A stretch of 10,606 bases of DNA from Nitrospirales bacterium (GTDB taxonomy: Bacteria > Nitrospirota > Nitrospiria > Nitrospirales > UBA8639): assembly GCA_013817135.1 (NCBI GenBank), contig JACDDF010000032.1, positions 1 through 10,606 of the forward strand, read 5' to 3'. Within the stretch, counting starts at the first letter, position 1; each line of letters starts with the position of its first letter. Positions 1-6,132 of the stretch are shown here, piece after piece. The position numbers and the translations under genes are program-made. The notes below the pieces were generated by a model that saw only the letters and a list, made by a program, of their open reading frames with translations, did no database searches and had not been told where the DNA came from.

Positions 1-127
1 CAGAGCCTCCTCCAGTGCCTCAATGCAGAAATACGTATCCATCGTATTGGACAAGCGCCATGAGAGTACTTTCCGGCTATGCCAGTCCATGATCGCCACC
101 AAATACAAAAACCCACGTTTGATCGGG
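1..127 (-). pseudogene. IS3-family transposase OrfB, segment downstream of the intron (partial)
   Basis: On the minus strand this segment translates to PIKRGFLYLVAIMDW followed by HSRKVLSWRLSNTMD and FCIEALEEAL. That is the well-known continuation of the IS3 OrfB integrase core after the WCTDVTY motif encoded at 2409-2429. It is the middle of the DDE domain; the second catalytic Asp and the Glu would lie beyond the window edge. If the intron were removed exactly at 128/127, this reading frame would be one base out of register with the upstream segment. Removal at 129/128 would restore VTY-TPIKRG. It is therefore labelled as a broken gene; whether splicing rescues it is unresolved. Confidence 0.8.
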
Positions 128-177
128 GTAGAGTAAGAAGCAGGGCGTAGTCATCCGCTATTTCCCTGCTTCTCCTC
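128..177 (-). ncRNA. Group II intron domain VI with branch-point A and 3' splice site
   Basis: On the minus strand a perfect 9-bp stem, GAAGCAGGG with CCCTGCTTC, closes an 18-nt loop. Below it an internal loop (GA opposite TTA) is followed by GAG pairing with CTC, then TAC. The unpaired A complementary to base 134 is the likely branch-point nucleotide. It lies at position -7 if the intron ends with the C at 128, the usual distance. Ending at 129 would put it at -6 and leave a non-canonical UA terminus. Confidence 0.82.
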
Positions 178-180
178 CCC

Positions 181-214
181 GAACCATACGTGCGCCTCTC
201 AGCGCATACAGCTC
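181..214 (-). ncRNA. Group II intron domain V
   Basis: The minus strand reads GAGCTGTATGCG, a short apical loop, then CGCACGTATGGTTC. This is a 34-nt hairpin with the AGC catalytic triad near the 5' side and the two-base bulge on the 3' side, closely resembling the bacterial domain V consensus. It is the catalytic metal-binding core of the ribozyme. Its presence just after the maturase stop codon fixes both the orientation and the approximate 3' end of the intron. Confidence 0.93.
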
Positions 215-219
215 TCCCC

Positions 220-1746
220 TCAAGCATGCGTCATAGCCATAGCGATCTCGCGGTATCGAGACGTGAGCGTTTTGCGGTCGGGATCCATGCTCAGATAGGG
301 ATTCTCCGATGGATTGCGCCATCGGAATTGCTGCTTTCGGCTGGTGACCAGCCGACGTAGCACGATCCCACACCGAGTCCCATTCCCACTCCGGCCAAAG
401 AGGTGCCAGGTCTTGGCTTGCCCTTCGCCCGGTCGCTTCACGTACTGCCGCATCAGTGATGTGATCGATGTTTTGTACTGACGGGCCAGCCAATGCGCCA
501 GTTTCCAGAACACGAGGCGATCCAGATGCTGGTACACCTTGGCGGTGTAATCCGTGTACTGATGAAAGTTGGCCCAGCCAGCAAGTTGCTGATTCAGCCT
601 TTCCACCATATCGATCTTGTTCACATGGTCGTTGCCGGAGAGAGTCGCGGTCAACTGACGGGCCAGACCTCGGCTCTTCTCCTTGGGGATAGTCGAGACC
701 GGGCGCATCATCCCTCGTGCCCCCCGTTTCCGAATAATCCGGTGCCCCAAAAAGGTGAATCCGTCGTTGACATGCGTGATATGGGTTTTCGCCATATTCA
801 GTGTCAATTTCAGAGGACCCTCCAGGAACGCCCGGCATTCCTCGCAGATCGCCTCGGCATGATGCTTGTTCCCTTTCACGATGACCACAAAGTCATCGGC
901 ATATCGGCAGTAGGCCACGGCTGGTTTCCATTGGCGATTCTCGCGAATCGTAATGGGCCGACCGCGCGGGATGCCAAAGTTCCACGCCCAGCGATCCTTT
1001 CGGGCCTTCTTGCTCAGGTCGTTCACCTCCAAGTACGCATCAAACTCCTGGAGCATGATGTTAGAGAGGAGGGGTGAGAGCACTCCTCCTTGCGGAACAC
1101 CTTCGCTTGCCGCCCGGAACAGGCCATGATCAACATGGCCCGCTTTGATGAATCGCCAGAGCAGGGTCAGGAATCGCCTGTCTCGGATTCGCTTCCGCAC
1201 GCTGCGCATCAACCGCCGATGATGCCCCGTCTCAAAATAGCTAGCCAGATCTCCTCCGATGACCCAGCGGCCTTTGGTCTCGGTGCTATCCTGCAGCTGT
1301 AATTTTACCGTCCGTATCGCATGATGCCCGCTCCGTTGTGGCCGGAAACCATAGGAGTTGCGATGGAAATCGCTTTCCCAGATTGGTTCCATGGCCATCA
1401 ACATGGCGCGCTGCCCGAGACGGTCGCGCAGCGTGGGTATTCCCAATGGTCGTGACGGGCCGTTGGGCTTCGGAATCAAGACCCGTCGAGCCGGGGCGGG
1501 TTGATAGTCACCGGCCAGGAGTTCCGCGCGAATGCGCGCAAGCTCCTGTGCTAGGACCGCCTCCAGCTTCGATTTGTCTATGCCGTCGATGCCTGGTGAC
1601 TTGGCGCCTGAGGACGCCAAGGTCACACGGGCCGCCTCGGCCAGCCAGACCGGATGAGCAACGAGCCGAAGCAGACGGTCAAACTTCCGTGTATCGTCTG
1701 CTGTCGACCAGGTCGCCAGCTTGCGTGGCATTTCGCTGATTCTCAA
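220..1746 (-). CDS. ltrA: Group II intron-encoded reverse transcriptase/maturase
   Basis: This multifunctional protein binds the intron RNA, aids its splicing (maturase) and copies it into DNA during retrohoming. RT motifs occur in order: GIDGIDKSKL near residue 52; RRVLIPKPNG at 87-96 followed by RPLGIPTLRDR; the first catalytic Asp at 166 in GGDLASYF; EGVPQGGVLSPLLSNI at 215-230; and the YADD box at 282-285 with the other two Asp residues. Domain X, the maturase thumb, is around 375-425 (WANFHQYTDYTAKVYQHLDR). No C-terminal HNH zinc-finger nuclease with paired CxxC motifs is visible, so it is probably an endonuclease-free type that primes from replication forks. The start is TTG at 1746, because AGAGGTG lies about 7 bases upstream; an ATG five codons in is the alternative. 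The stop is six bases before domain V. Symbol used in the generic ltrA sense. Confidence 0.93.
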   Translation of the reverse strand: MRISEMPRKLATWSTADDTRKFDRLLRLVAHPVWLAEAARVTLASSGAKSPGIDGIDKSKLEAVLAQELARIRAELLAGDYQPAPARRVLIPKPNGPSRPLGIPTLRDRLGQRAMLMAMEPIWESDFHRNSYGFRPQRSGHHAIRTVKLQLQDSTETKGRWVIGGDLASYFETGHHRRLMRSVRKRIRDRRFLTLLWRFIKAGHVDHGLFRAASEGVPQGGVLSPLLSNIMLQEFDAYLEVNDLSKKARKDRWAWNFGIPRGRPITIRENRQWKPAVAYCRYADDFVVIVKGNKHHAEAICEECRAFLEGPLKLTLNMAKTHITHVNDGFTFLGHRIIRKRGARGMMRPVSTIPKEKSRGLARQLTATLSGNDHVNKIDMVERLNQQLAGWANFHQYTDYTAKVYQHLDRLVFWKLAHWLARQYKTSITSLMRQYVKRPGEGQAKTWHLFGRSGNGTRCGIVLRRLVTSRKQQFRWRNPSENPYLSMDPDRKTLTSRYREIAMAMTHA

Positions 1747-2408
1747 AGGTCTTCACCTCTCTACGGGCAGCTCCTCAACCTCGCAAGGTACTTGAGCTGC
1801 TCCCCTTCGCCCTGTAACAGGCTTTCCCTGTTTCCGACTACTACGGGAGCTCCGCCAACGATGGGGGCATCAGAATCGCACTTCCTTGCCATCCCCGCCA
1901 TCGCCTTCCCCAGTTCACCTGGTGGACTTAATCTCATGCGGGGGAGGTGGCCGGTCGCAGTCTTTATCCTTACTTGCCGCAAGTCGTCACAGACGCCACG
2001 TGCTAGCTACGCACTCCACTTGGCTGGATGGCGGCGCGGCGACATCTCGCCCGCCACCCGATAGCAGCCCATACATCTGCCTGCTCTCTGTCCGTGAACC
2101 TCCTGGTAAGTCGTGTAGGAGGTGGTGACATTTCAACCCACAGACGCGCCTCACCCGGTTCGTGTTCCTCCACCTTCCCGCACTCAGCCTAGAGCGCATC
2201 TTGGCGTAACGACTTCGCCTCACGTCCCGTTTCCCACGGGCTTCGTCACCCTGCCAGTGCATAGCAGGTCACCGCCGCTTCGGCTCGCGCTTTTCCGTAG
2301 CGAAAAGCGGGTAGCGGACTCATCCTTCCTGAGATTCCTCCGACTACATTCCACACATGCTCGCGCTTCGGTCATGTCATCCATGACACTTCCGAAGGCT
2401 GGGCGCAC
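1747..2408 (-). ncRNA. Group II intron 5' ribozyme domains I-III and start of domain IV
   Basis: This 662-base stretch has no plausible gene and is the structured RNA scaffold of the intron. It opens with GTGCGCCCAG and immediately forms a strong hairpin (CTTCGG near 2397 with CCGAAG near 2364). A perfect 8-bp stem is visible at 2288-2295/2302-2309. A 9-bp stem with one bulged base is possible between about 2137-2145 and 2110-2119. Part of that stem, complement of 2137-2142 (TGTGGG), could also pair with the last six exon bases CCTACA and so act as EBS1; it is about 267 nt from the intron start, a usual distance. EBS2 was not identified. Domain borders are not resolved here. Confidence 0.75.
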
Positions 2409-2781
2409 TGTAGGTGACATCTGTGCACCAGACCTGATTCGCCCGTGTGATCGCCAGGTTTCGCAGTAGATAGGGATAAATCCGATGGTGCGGGTGAGGC
2501 TGGCTGGTGCGTGGCTCCTGATAAATGGCATGCAACCCCCTCACCGTCATCAAGCGCCGGACTCGGTGCCGACCCACTCCATACCCCTGGCGCCGTAACC
2601 AGCGCGCCATCTGGCGGCTGCCGTAATAGGGCGTGACTAAAAATTGCTCATCGATCACACGCATCAGCTTGAGGTTCAGCGGGGTTTCACCTTTTGGATT
2701 ATAATACCAGCCAGAGCGGCTGATGGAGAGCAAATGACACTGCGTCTTGATGCTCAGCTGGGCATTGGATGGCTCTACCAT
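2409..2781 (-). pseudogene. IS3-family transposase OrfB, N-terminal segment upstream of the intron
   Basis: These 124 codons plus one base encode the N-terminal part of the DDE transposase. Residues about 35-90 (LMRVIDEQF ... YGSRQMARWLRRQGYGVGRHRVRRLM) are the HTH_21-type DNA-binding region. The integrase core begins at QVWCTDVTY, where Asp121 is the first residue of the catalytic triad. The group II intron is inserted after the first base of the codon following Tyr124. Unspliced, the frame reads ten codons into the intron (SAPSLRKCHG) and stops at 2377. The ATG at 2781 overlaps the end of orfA by seven bases in the -1 frame, the IS3 arrangement in which an OrfAB fusion is made by frameshifting. 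I saw no A6G slippery run there, so coupled initiation at the overlapping ATG is an alternative. Confidence 0.87.
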
Positions 2782-3110
2782 TTCTTGACGCCTCCTAACC
2801 CCAATCGGTTGGAGGCATCGACTAAAAAATCCCGTTCCACACTCAGTTGGCCGATTTTGGCGTGCAGCTCATGGATTTGAGCCTCTTGATCGGTGTGGCT
2901 CTTCTCGAGCTTCCCTGAAAACCCAGCCTCCATTGAGGCCAAGGCTTCACGTTTCCAGCGGTGAATGACGGTGGCATGCACGCCATATTTTAACGCCAGC
3001 TCCGATATCGGCGCGTCCTCCCGGAGCGCGGCCAACGCTACTTTGGCCTTAAAATTCGCAGGATGATTCTTGCGAATTCGACTTATAATCCATGACCCTC
3101 CTTTGGTCAC
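2775..3110 (-). CDS. IS3-family transposase OrfA (possibly frameshifted at its start)
   Basis: This is the small DNA-binding partner of the IS3 transposase. Residues about 13-60 (RIRKNHPANFKAKVALAALRE ending near the HRWK motif) form the transposase_8/IS911 OrfA helix-turn-helix that binds the element ends. About 75-100 (HELHAKIGQLSVERDFL) is the heptad-like dimerisation segment. The open frame allows a GTG start at 3110, but no ribosome-binding site precedes it. The strong AAAGGAGG site serves an ATG at 3093 that is in a different frame and stops after 14 codons. Family members usually begin a few residues before RIRKNHPA, so removing one T from the stretch after that ATG would give a normal start. 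The gene may therefore be inactive. Confidence 0.8.
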   Translation of the reverse strand: MTKGGSWIISRIRKNHPANFKAKVALAALREDAPISELALKYGVHATVIHRWKREALASMEAGFSGKLEKSHTDQEAQIHELHAKIGQLSVERDFLVDASNRLGLGGVKKW

Positions 3111-3118
3111 AAATTGTA

Positions 3119-3149
3119 GCCTAACACCCTGTCCGAATTCCTAGGACCA
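3119..3149 (-). repeat. Right terminal inverted repeat of the IS3 element (one copy in window)
   Basis: The minus strand from 3149 begins TGGTCCTAGGAATTCGGACA and continues AGGGTGTTAGGC, the general form of IS3-family ends (TG start, GGACA core). The mate would lie left of base 1, so the length and the exact outer base are unproven. Confidence 0.55.
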
Positions 3150-3359
3150 CCTCTGTCCTTAGTGGTGGATTCGGATCAGACAGGTTCGAAATCTGCCAGT
3201 CTATTTGGCCCTATCACCTTTCTTTCCGAGGTCCAGTTAGCCAGGGAGACTCAAGATCATGGGGGTGAGCAGTCTCAGGCTACCTCGAAGAATAAACTTA
3301 TTGGAGCTCTTCTCATGTATCTGGGATTGAAGCATGCCCAGGGGGCGAACTAAATGAGA
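3150..3359. other. Flank of the IS, no recognisable gene
   Basis: No supported gene was found here. A 63-codon plus-strand frame (GTG at 3162, stop at 3353) ends KLIGALLMYLGLKHAQGAN and could be a remnant of a gene or element. It has no Shine-Dalgarno site and no family I recognise. The plus strand from 3164 reads GGTGGATTCGGATCAGACAG, which loosely resembles the IS end at 3149 read in the opposite direction, so a second, older transposon end may lie here. Evidence is weak. Confidence 0.3.
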
Positions 3360-3563
3360 GTGTTGAAAATGTTCCCAGCCGCGTTCCCTGCCTTCGCGGG
3401 GTCTCCTTCGCCGAAGTCGCTATGAAGGCTGAAAGCGGCTTCGCGTCTACGCGATGAAGCATTTCGACGCGCAAGCGCTCAGGCATGTCGCCTCTGGTTG
3501 TTGCTCACGTGCGGCTCCGTCCAGCTCCTCCAAGTGGTTGCGGGCTTTCCTTCGAGAAGCCTT
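3360..3563. repeat. Hairpin-rich intergenic block, possible dispersed repeat
   Basis: Non-coding in appearance but densely structured. A 10-bp stem (CGAAGTCGCT at 3412-3421 with AGCGGCTTCG at 3434-3443, one G-T wobble) encloses a 12-nt loop. It is followed by TCGCGT/ACGCGA at 3441-3454 and several CG-rich short inverted motifs. The arrangement resembles multi-copy intergenic elements, but only one copy is in the window, so repetition is inferred. A 90-codon plus-strand frame from 3454 runs through it and the microsatellite. Its odd composition (Cys/Ser-rich, then QDRTG repeats) argues against a real protein. Confidence 0.4.
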
Positions 3564-3622
3564 AGGACAGGACAGGACAGGACAGGACAGGACAGGACAG
3601 GACAGGACAGGACAGGACAGGA
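3564..3622. repeat. Perfect pentanucleotide tandem repeat (AGGAC)n
   Basis: AGGAC is repeated without a single mismatch for 59 bases, 11.8 units, ending where AGGAG begins. A five-base unit changes reading frame with every slipped copy, so tract length is likely to vary between cells. No credible gene or promoter spans it. The nearest genes are the lipoprotein at 3893-4990, whose 3' end faces it, and the IS on the other side, so it may be neutral. Confidence 0.97.
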
Positions 3623-3699
3623 GGAGAATTTTTGAACACTCCCTCATTATCTTGCGCGAGGTCTCGAGCACTCACTTGCTAATGAATAGGTCAAATGTT

Positions 3700-3850
3700 T
3701 TGAATATTCAACAGGCCCTATATTAATCTCGATCATCCACATGTGGAGTCTTATCCTGGTGTTTCTGCCCGCTGGGTGATTTTCTTGCCTCAAAACCCTG
3801 TTTTACCCCATCAATATATTTCTGAATCGATATATCCTCAACCAGGATAA
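3700..3850. repeat. Palindromes and inverted repeat in the intergenic region
   Basis: There are two perfect 12-bp palindromes, TTGAATATTCAA at 3700-3711 and TCCACATGTGGA at 3736-3747. TTATCCTGGT at 3751-3760 is an exact inverted copy of ACCAGGATAA at 3841-3850, 80 bases apart. The right arm can instead pair locally, TATCCT (3833-3838) with AGGATA (3844-3849) across a 5-base loop, so two folds compete. No gene is seen here. The purpose is unknown; possibilities are a miniature element, a regulatory target or an mRNA 3' structure. Confidence 0.6.
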
Positions 3851-3865
3851 CGTGGATAAAGCTCC

Positions 3866-3879
3866 CCCAAAGTTTTGGG
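3866..3879 (-). terminator. Weak candidate terminator hairpin after the 365-residue lipoprotein gene
   Basis: CCCAAA and TTTGGG form a 6-bp inverted repeat just downstream of the lipoprotein stop codon on the minus strand. The loop is only two bases (or four with a shorter stem). The following sequence on that strand, GGAGCTTTATC, has no proper U-tract, so this is a low-confidence call. Confidence 0.25.
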
Positions 3880-3892
3880 CAAACGTTCGGGG

Positions 3893-4990
3893 TTACCGGG
3901 AAGGCTGTTTTCTTGTGGGTCCGGGCTGGATCTCAGTCAGAATGGTATGGGTTCCTGGCGGCAGGCCTTCGGATAGGATAATCCCGATGATCAGCTCTCC
4001 TTTGAGGTGTTCCTTGACTTCCCCGATGCGCCCTCGAATTTCAGCCGTTCGTTTCTCGCCGGCTTTCAATTCCCCGATCGGCATAGGAATAGGAGCAACA
4101 CGTTTAAAGGCTTCGACTAATATGGGGGTGCCGCGGAGTTCCACATAGGCGGAAGGAATGGTTGATCCGCTGACATTAGTGGTTTCGATTAATAAGATCA
4201 CCGTCTCGCCCTCTTCCAAAATGAGATTCCGATTGGCATCGACCAGTTTGGTTCGGAATTGGACAGAAGGAGTTGTCACGGGTGGGGGTGGGGGCGTTAC
4301 GGCTACGGCTGGGACTTGCGTAGTGGGAGCCATGACCCCCGGTTGTGCGGGGACGGGTTGTTGCCCTGCGTTGAGTTGGACCAATTGTGGGATGACCTCT
4401 ATCATCTGTTTAGCCAGAGTTTCAGCGGCGTCTTCTACCGTTCCGTCAATTCCACCGGTTTCGCATGAGACGGATTGGCTGGTGAGTTCCGGGACGTGTA
4501 TTCTGACTTTCTTGTGGTAGGTCAGGGGACTTTGAGCAACGGGTGTGCCTTTCGCATCTTCATAGACAACGTGGAGTTGCAGATCCACAAAGACATCGTA
4601 CCGATCTTCCTGGCCTGAACGGTCAAATGGATCGAATCCGAATTGATTGAGATCCACGACTATTCGATAGCCATCGGGAGGAACCCCTTGGGCCTCTCCG
4701 ACGGGAGGCTCGGCTCTGACGCCGTTGAAGCGATTTTGGCCGACTTGGAGAAATGTTTTGGAGATGATCCGACCCACGGGAATCGTATAGGGCAACCCGC
4801 ATCCGCCCACGGTTTGGGTATAGTTCAGGAGCTTTGGGGTAAACGCATAGGTGACGCTGATAGGAATTCGTGGCTCTGAATGATCCTCGTAAGTGAGGCG
4901 GGGAATGGAGATCTTGTCGCAGGCGAAAAGGAAGGACAATAAAACGGCAAGTAGGCTGAAATGAAAAAGTTTTTTTAGCAGTGCGCACAC
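3893..4990 (-). CDS. Predicted lipoprotein with proline-rich linker and C-terminal beta-rich domain
   Basis: I do not recognise a characterised family. The N-terminus (KK followed by a hydrophobic run ending LSFLFAC, Cys24) is a type II signal peptide, so the protein should be lipid-anchored to a membrane facing the periplasm. Residues about 35-205 form one region with beta-like segments (RIVVDLNQF, YDVFVDLQLHVVYED, VRIHVPEL) and an amphipathic end (AAETLAKQMIEVIPQLV). Two cysteines, 64 and 176, could form a disulfide. Residues 210-244 are a Pro/Ala/Thr-rich linker with five consecutive prolines. From about 245 an Ig-like or CARDB-like domain is suggested by KLVDANRNLILEEGET and VILLIETTNVSGS. 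The start is GTG at 4990, giving the shortest charged n-region before the hydrophobic core; the ribosome site is weak. It is divergent from the plus-strand lipoprotein pair and may act with them. Confidence 0.8.
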   Translation of the reverse strand: MCALLKKLFHFSLLAVLLSFLFACDKISIPRLTYEDHSEPRIPISVTYAFTPKLLNYTQTVGGCGLPYTIPVGRIISKTFLQVGQNRFNGVRAEPPVGEAQGVPPDGYRIVVDLNQFGFDPFDRSGQEDRYDVFVDLQLHVVYEDAKGTPVAQSPLTYHKKVRIHVPELTSQSVSCETGGIDGTVEDAAETLAKQMIEVIPQLVQLNAGQQPVPAQPGVMAPTTQVPAVAVTPPPPPVTTPSVQFRTKLVDANRNLILEEGETVILLIETTNVSGSTIPSAYVELRGTPILVEAFKRVAPIPMPIGELKAGEKRTAEIRGRIGEVKEHLKGELIIGIILSEGLPPGTHTILTEIQPGPTRKQPSR

Positions 4991-5360
4991 AGATCTACTC
5001 TACCCCAAGATCTTGAAAGATGACAACCAGATCGTGCTTTGGCCCGCATTTTTTTATTCAGGGCCGGTCAATCATAGGACGGGGCAATTAGGAATTGGTG
5101 GATGGAAAAACCCAACGTTGTTTTCCGAACTCAAGTTGTCGGGACCGCTGGAGAGACAGACGGGTGTAGGTTTTTACACGCATGAGCAGGGGTTATTTTG
5201 GTAGGGAATAATGAAGTTCGGTCGCCAACTTGCCGCCCGCTTTTCATTTTCTGATTGAACCACAACTTCCCGGATTTTGCCCTTCCTTGACGATCACCGT
5301 TCCAAGGGAGGAGAATTTATCCTGATGACGAATTTTACCCTAACCATTGGAGGCCTCACC
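4991..5360. other. Intergenic region between divergent lipoprotein genes
   Basis: This 370-base region should hold the promoters for both directions, but no convincing -35/-10 pair stood out. A TTGACG at 5286-5291 lacks a matching -10 box at the right spacing. A small GTGTA/TACAC hairpin occurs near 5164-5180. A 63-codon frame at 5013-5204 has no start signal or recognisable content and is not called. Confidence 0.5.
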
Positions 5361-6128
5361 ATGTGGCGTCACATCTGGTTGATCGTCGGGTTGCTGAGTT
5401 TGGTTTCTTCTTTTGGCTGTTCGTTGGACAATACTCCAAAACGTCTGGGGGCTTACCTCCCTCAACCCTCCGCTCAGGAAGGAGTCGTGACAAAAACGGC
5501 GCTTCCAGCCGAAGGCGTGACCAGTATCCTGGTGGTTCTGAACGATTCGGGATTTGAGAAATCGGCTCCCGAGCTTCGCCGAGGGACGCTGGAAAATCTT
5601 GGGGAACATCTGAAAACGGAACTTCATAACCAATTGCCGTTTCAAATTCATTCCGTCGTCTATCCGGAAGGGTTGCAGCCCAAACGCTCTGTGGACCAAT
5701 TCATCCAATTGGGGAAGGAGCAGAATGTGCCCTATCTTCTGTTGGCGGTTTTGTCCAGTTCCGAATGGGAGGTCTTTGATCGCCTTCCGCTGGGCGGGTA
5801 TCAGCAGCCTTCGGGAATGCGTGGTGGGGGAATGCCAGGGTACCGCGTGGAAAATTATGCCCGCTTGGAACTCGCTTTACTGGATGCCCGGACCGGTCAA
5901 CCGGTGGTCACTACCGATGGTCAAGCATGGGCTACCCTTGAACGGTTGGTTGTCCCGCTGGAATCCAACGTGTATCCCGTTGTCCGAAGGGCTCAGACCC
6001 AACCTCCCATTTATCCCAATTCAGAGAGTGAGGAGTACGAGACTCTTCGATGGGTTTCCGGGCAGGATGCCATTGCCCAGGCGGTGATGCACTTAGAAAT
6101 CTTATGGAAGAAGAATCAGGCGACCTGA
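5361..6128 (+). CDS. Predicted lipoprotein, first of a tandem pair
   Basis: The 255-residue product has a signal sequence (MWRHIWLIVGLLSLVSSFGC) with Cys20 as the probable lipid-modified residue. The lipobox SFGC is slightly non-canonical at -3. The mature part begins with a short polar linker, then an alpha/beta-like region: SILVVLND near 55-62, LENLGEHLKTELHNQL (helix), VPYLLLAVLSS near 123-133, a Gly-rich loop (MRGGGMPG), then ARLELALLDARTG and the C-terminal helix GQDAIAQAVMHLEILW. The order of strands and helices recalls periplasmic CsgG/LpoB-like lipoproteins, but this is inference from pattern only. ATG at 5361 is chosen because GGAGG lies 7 bases upstream and the signal peptide starts cleanly. 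An in-frame ATG at 5325, also with a GGAGG-type site, is possible. It is probably co-transcribed with the gene 4 bp downstream. Confidence 0.82.
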   Translation: MWRHIWLIVGLLSLVSSFGCSLDNTPKRLGAYLPQPSAQEGVVTKTALPAEGVTSILVVLNDSGFEKSAPELRRGTLENLGEHLKTELHNQLPFQIHSVVYPEGLQPKRSVDQFIQLGKEQNVPYLLLAVLSSSEWEVFDRLPLGGYQQPSGMRGGGMPGYRVENYARLELALLDARTGQPVVTTDGQAWATLERLVVPLESNVYPVVRRAQTQPPIYPNSESEEYETLRWVSGQDAIAQAVMHLEILWKKNQAT

Positions 6129-6132
6129 TCTG

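Larger units (their letters stand above)
128..2408 (-). mobile_element. Group II intron (ribozyme plus retroelement) inside IS3 orfB
   Basis: This is a self-splicing, retrotransposing RNA element. The 5' end at 2408 is set by GTGCGCCCAGCC on the minus strand, matching the GUGYG consensus, directly after the orfB codons for WCTDVTY plus one base. The 3' end is set near 128 by a 34-nt domain V, then a domain VI stem with a bulged A, then ...TAC, fitting the AY terminus rule. Domain IV carries the 508-residue maturase/RT. The intron lies in the sense orientation of the transposase, so it could be spliced from transposase mRNA. All core parts are present and the RT catalytic motif is intact, so it may be active. 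The 3' boundary is uncertain by one base (128 or 129). Confidence 0.92.
1..3149 (-). mobile_element. IS3-family insertion sequence, partial, interrupted by a group II intron
   Basis: The element encodes the two-ORF transposase of the IS3 family: orfA with a helix-turn-helix and leucine-zipper-like tail, and orfB starting the HTH plus DDE integrase core, overlapping in the -1 frame. The right-hand boundary is set at 3149, where the minus strand reads TGGTCCTAGGAATTCGGACA. It starts with the TG typical of IS3 ends and lies about 40 bp before orfA. The other terminus and the last roughly 120 codons of orfB lie beyond base 1, so the inverted-repeat partner and the 3-bp target duplication cannot be checked. 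A group II intron occupies 128-2408. Family assignment is firm; the exact end is an inference. Confidence 0.85.

Noticed and set aside
158..838. A 226-residue minus-strand open frame overlapping the intron RT
   Set aside because: It is in another frame of the RT gene, whose motifs are clear, and it crosses domains V and VI. Composition is not protein-like.
220..1746. Possible diversity-generating retroelement or retron reverse transcriptase
   Set aside because: The RT has domain X and sits six bases upstream of a canonical domain V/VI. No template/variable repeat pair or msr-msd-type RNA is visible, so it is a group II intron.
3564..3622. Tandem repeat as a CRISPR-like array
   Set aside because: The unit is five bases with no spacers and no cas genes nearby; it is a simple microsatellite.
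3454..3726. A 90-residue plus-strand frame with QDRTG repeats
   Set aside because: The repeats are just the translated microsatellite. The rest is low-complexity Cys/Ser-rich sequence over hairpins, with no ribosome site; the opposite strand is equally open. Treated as non-coding.
5277..5360. Upstream extension of the first tandem lipoprotein from a TTG at 5277
   Set aside because: It would bury the signal peptide behind 28 polar and mixed residues. The GGAGG before the ATG at 5361 gives a clean signal sequence.
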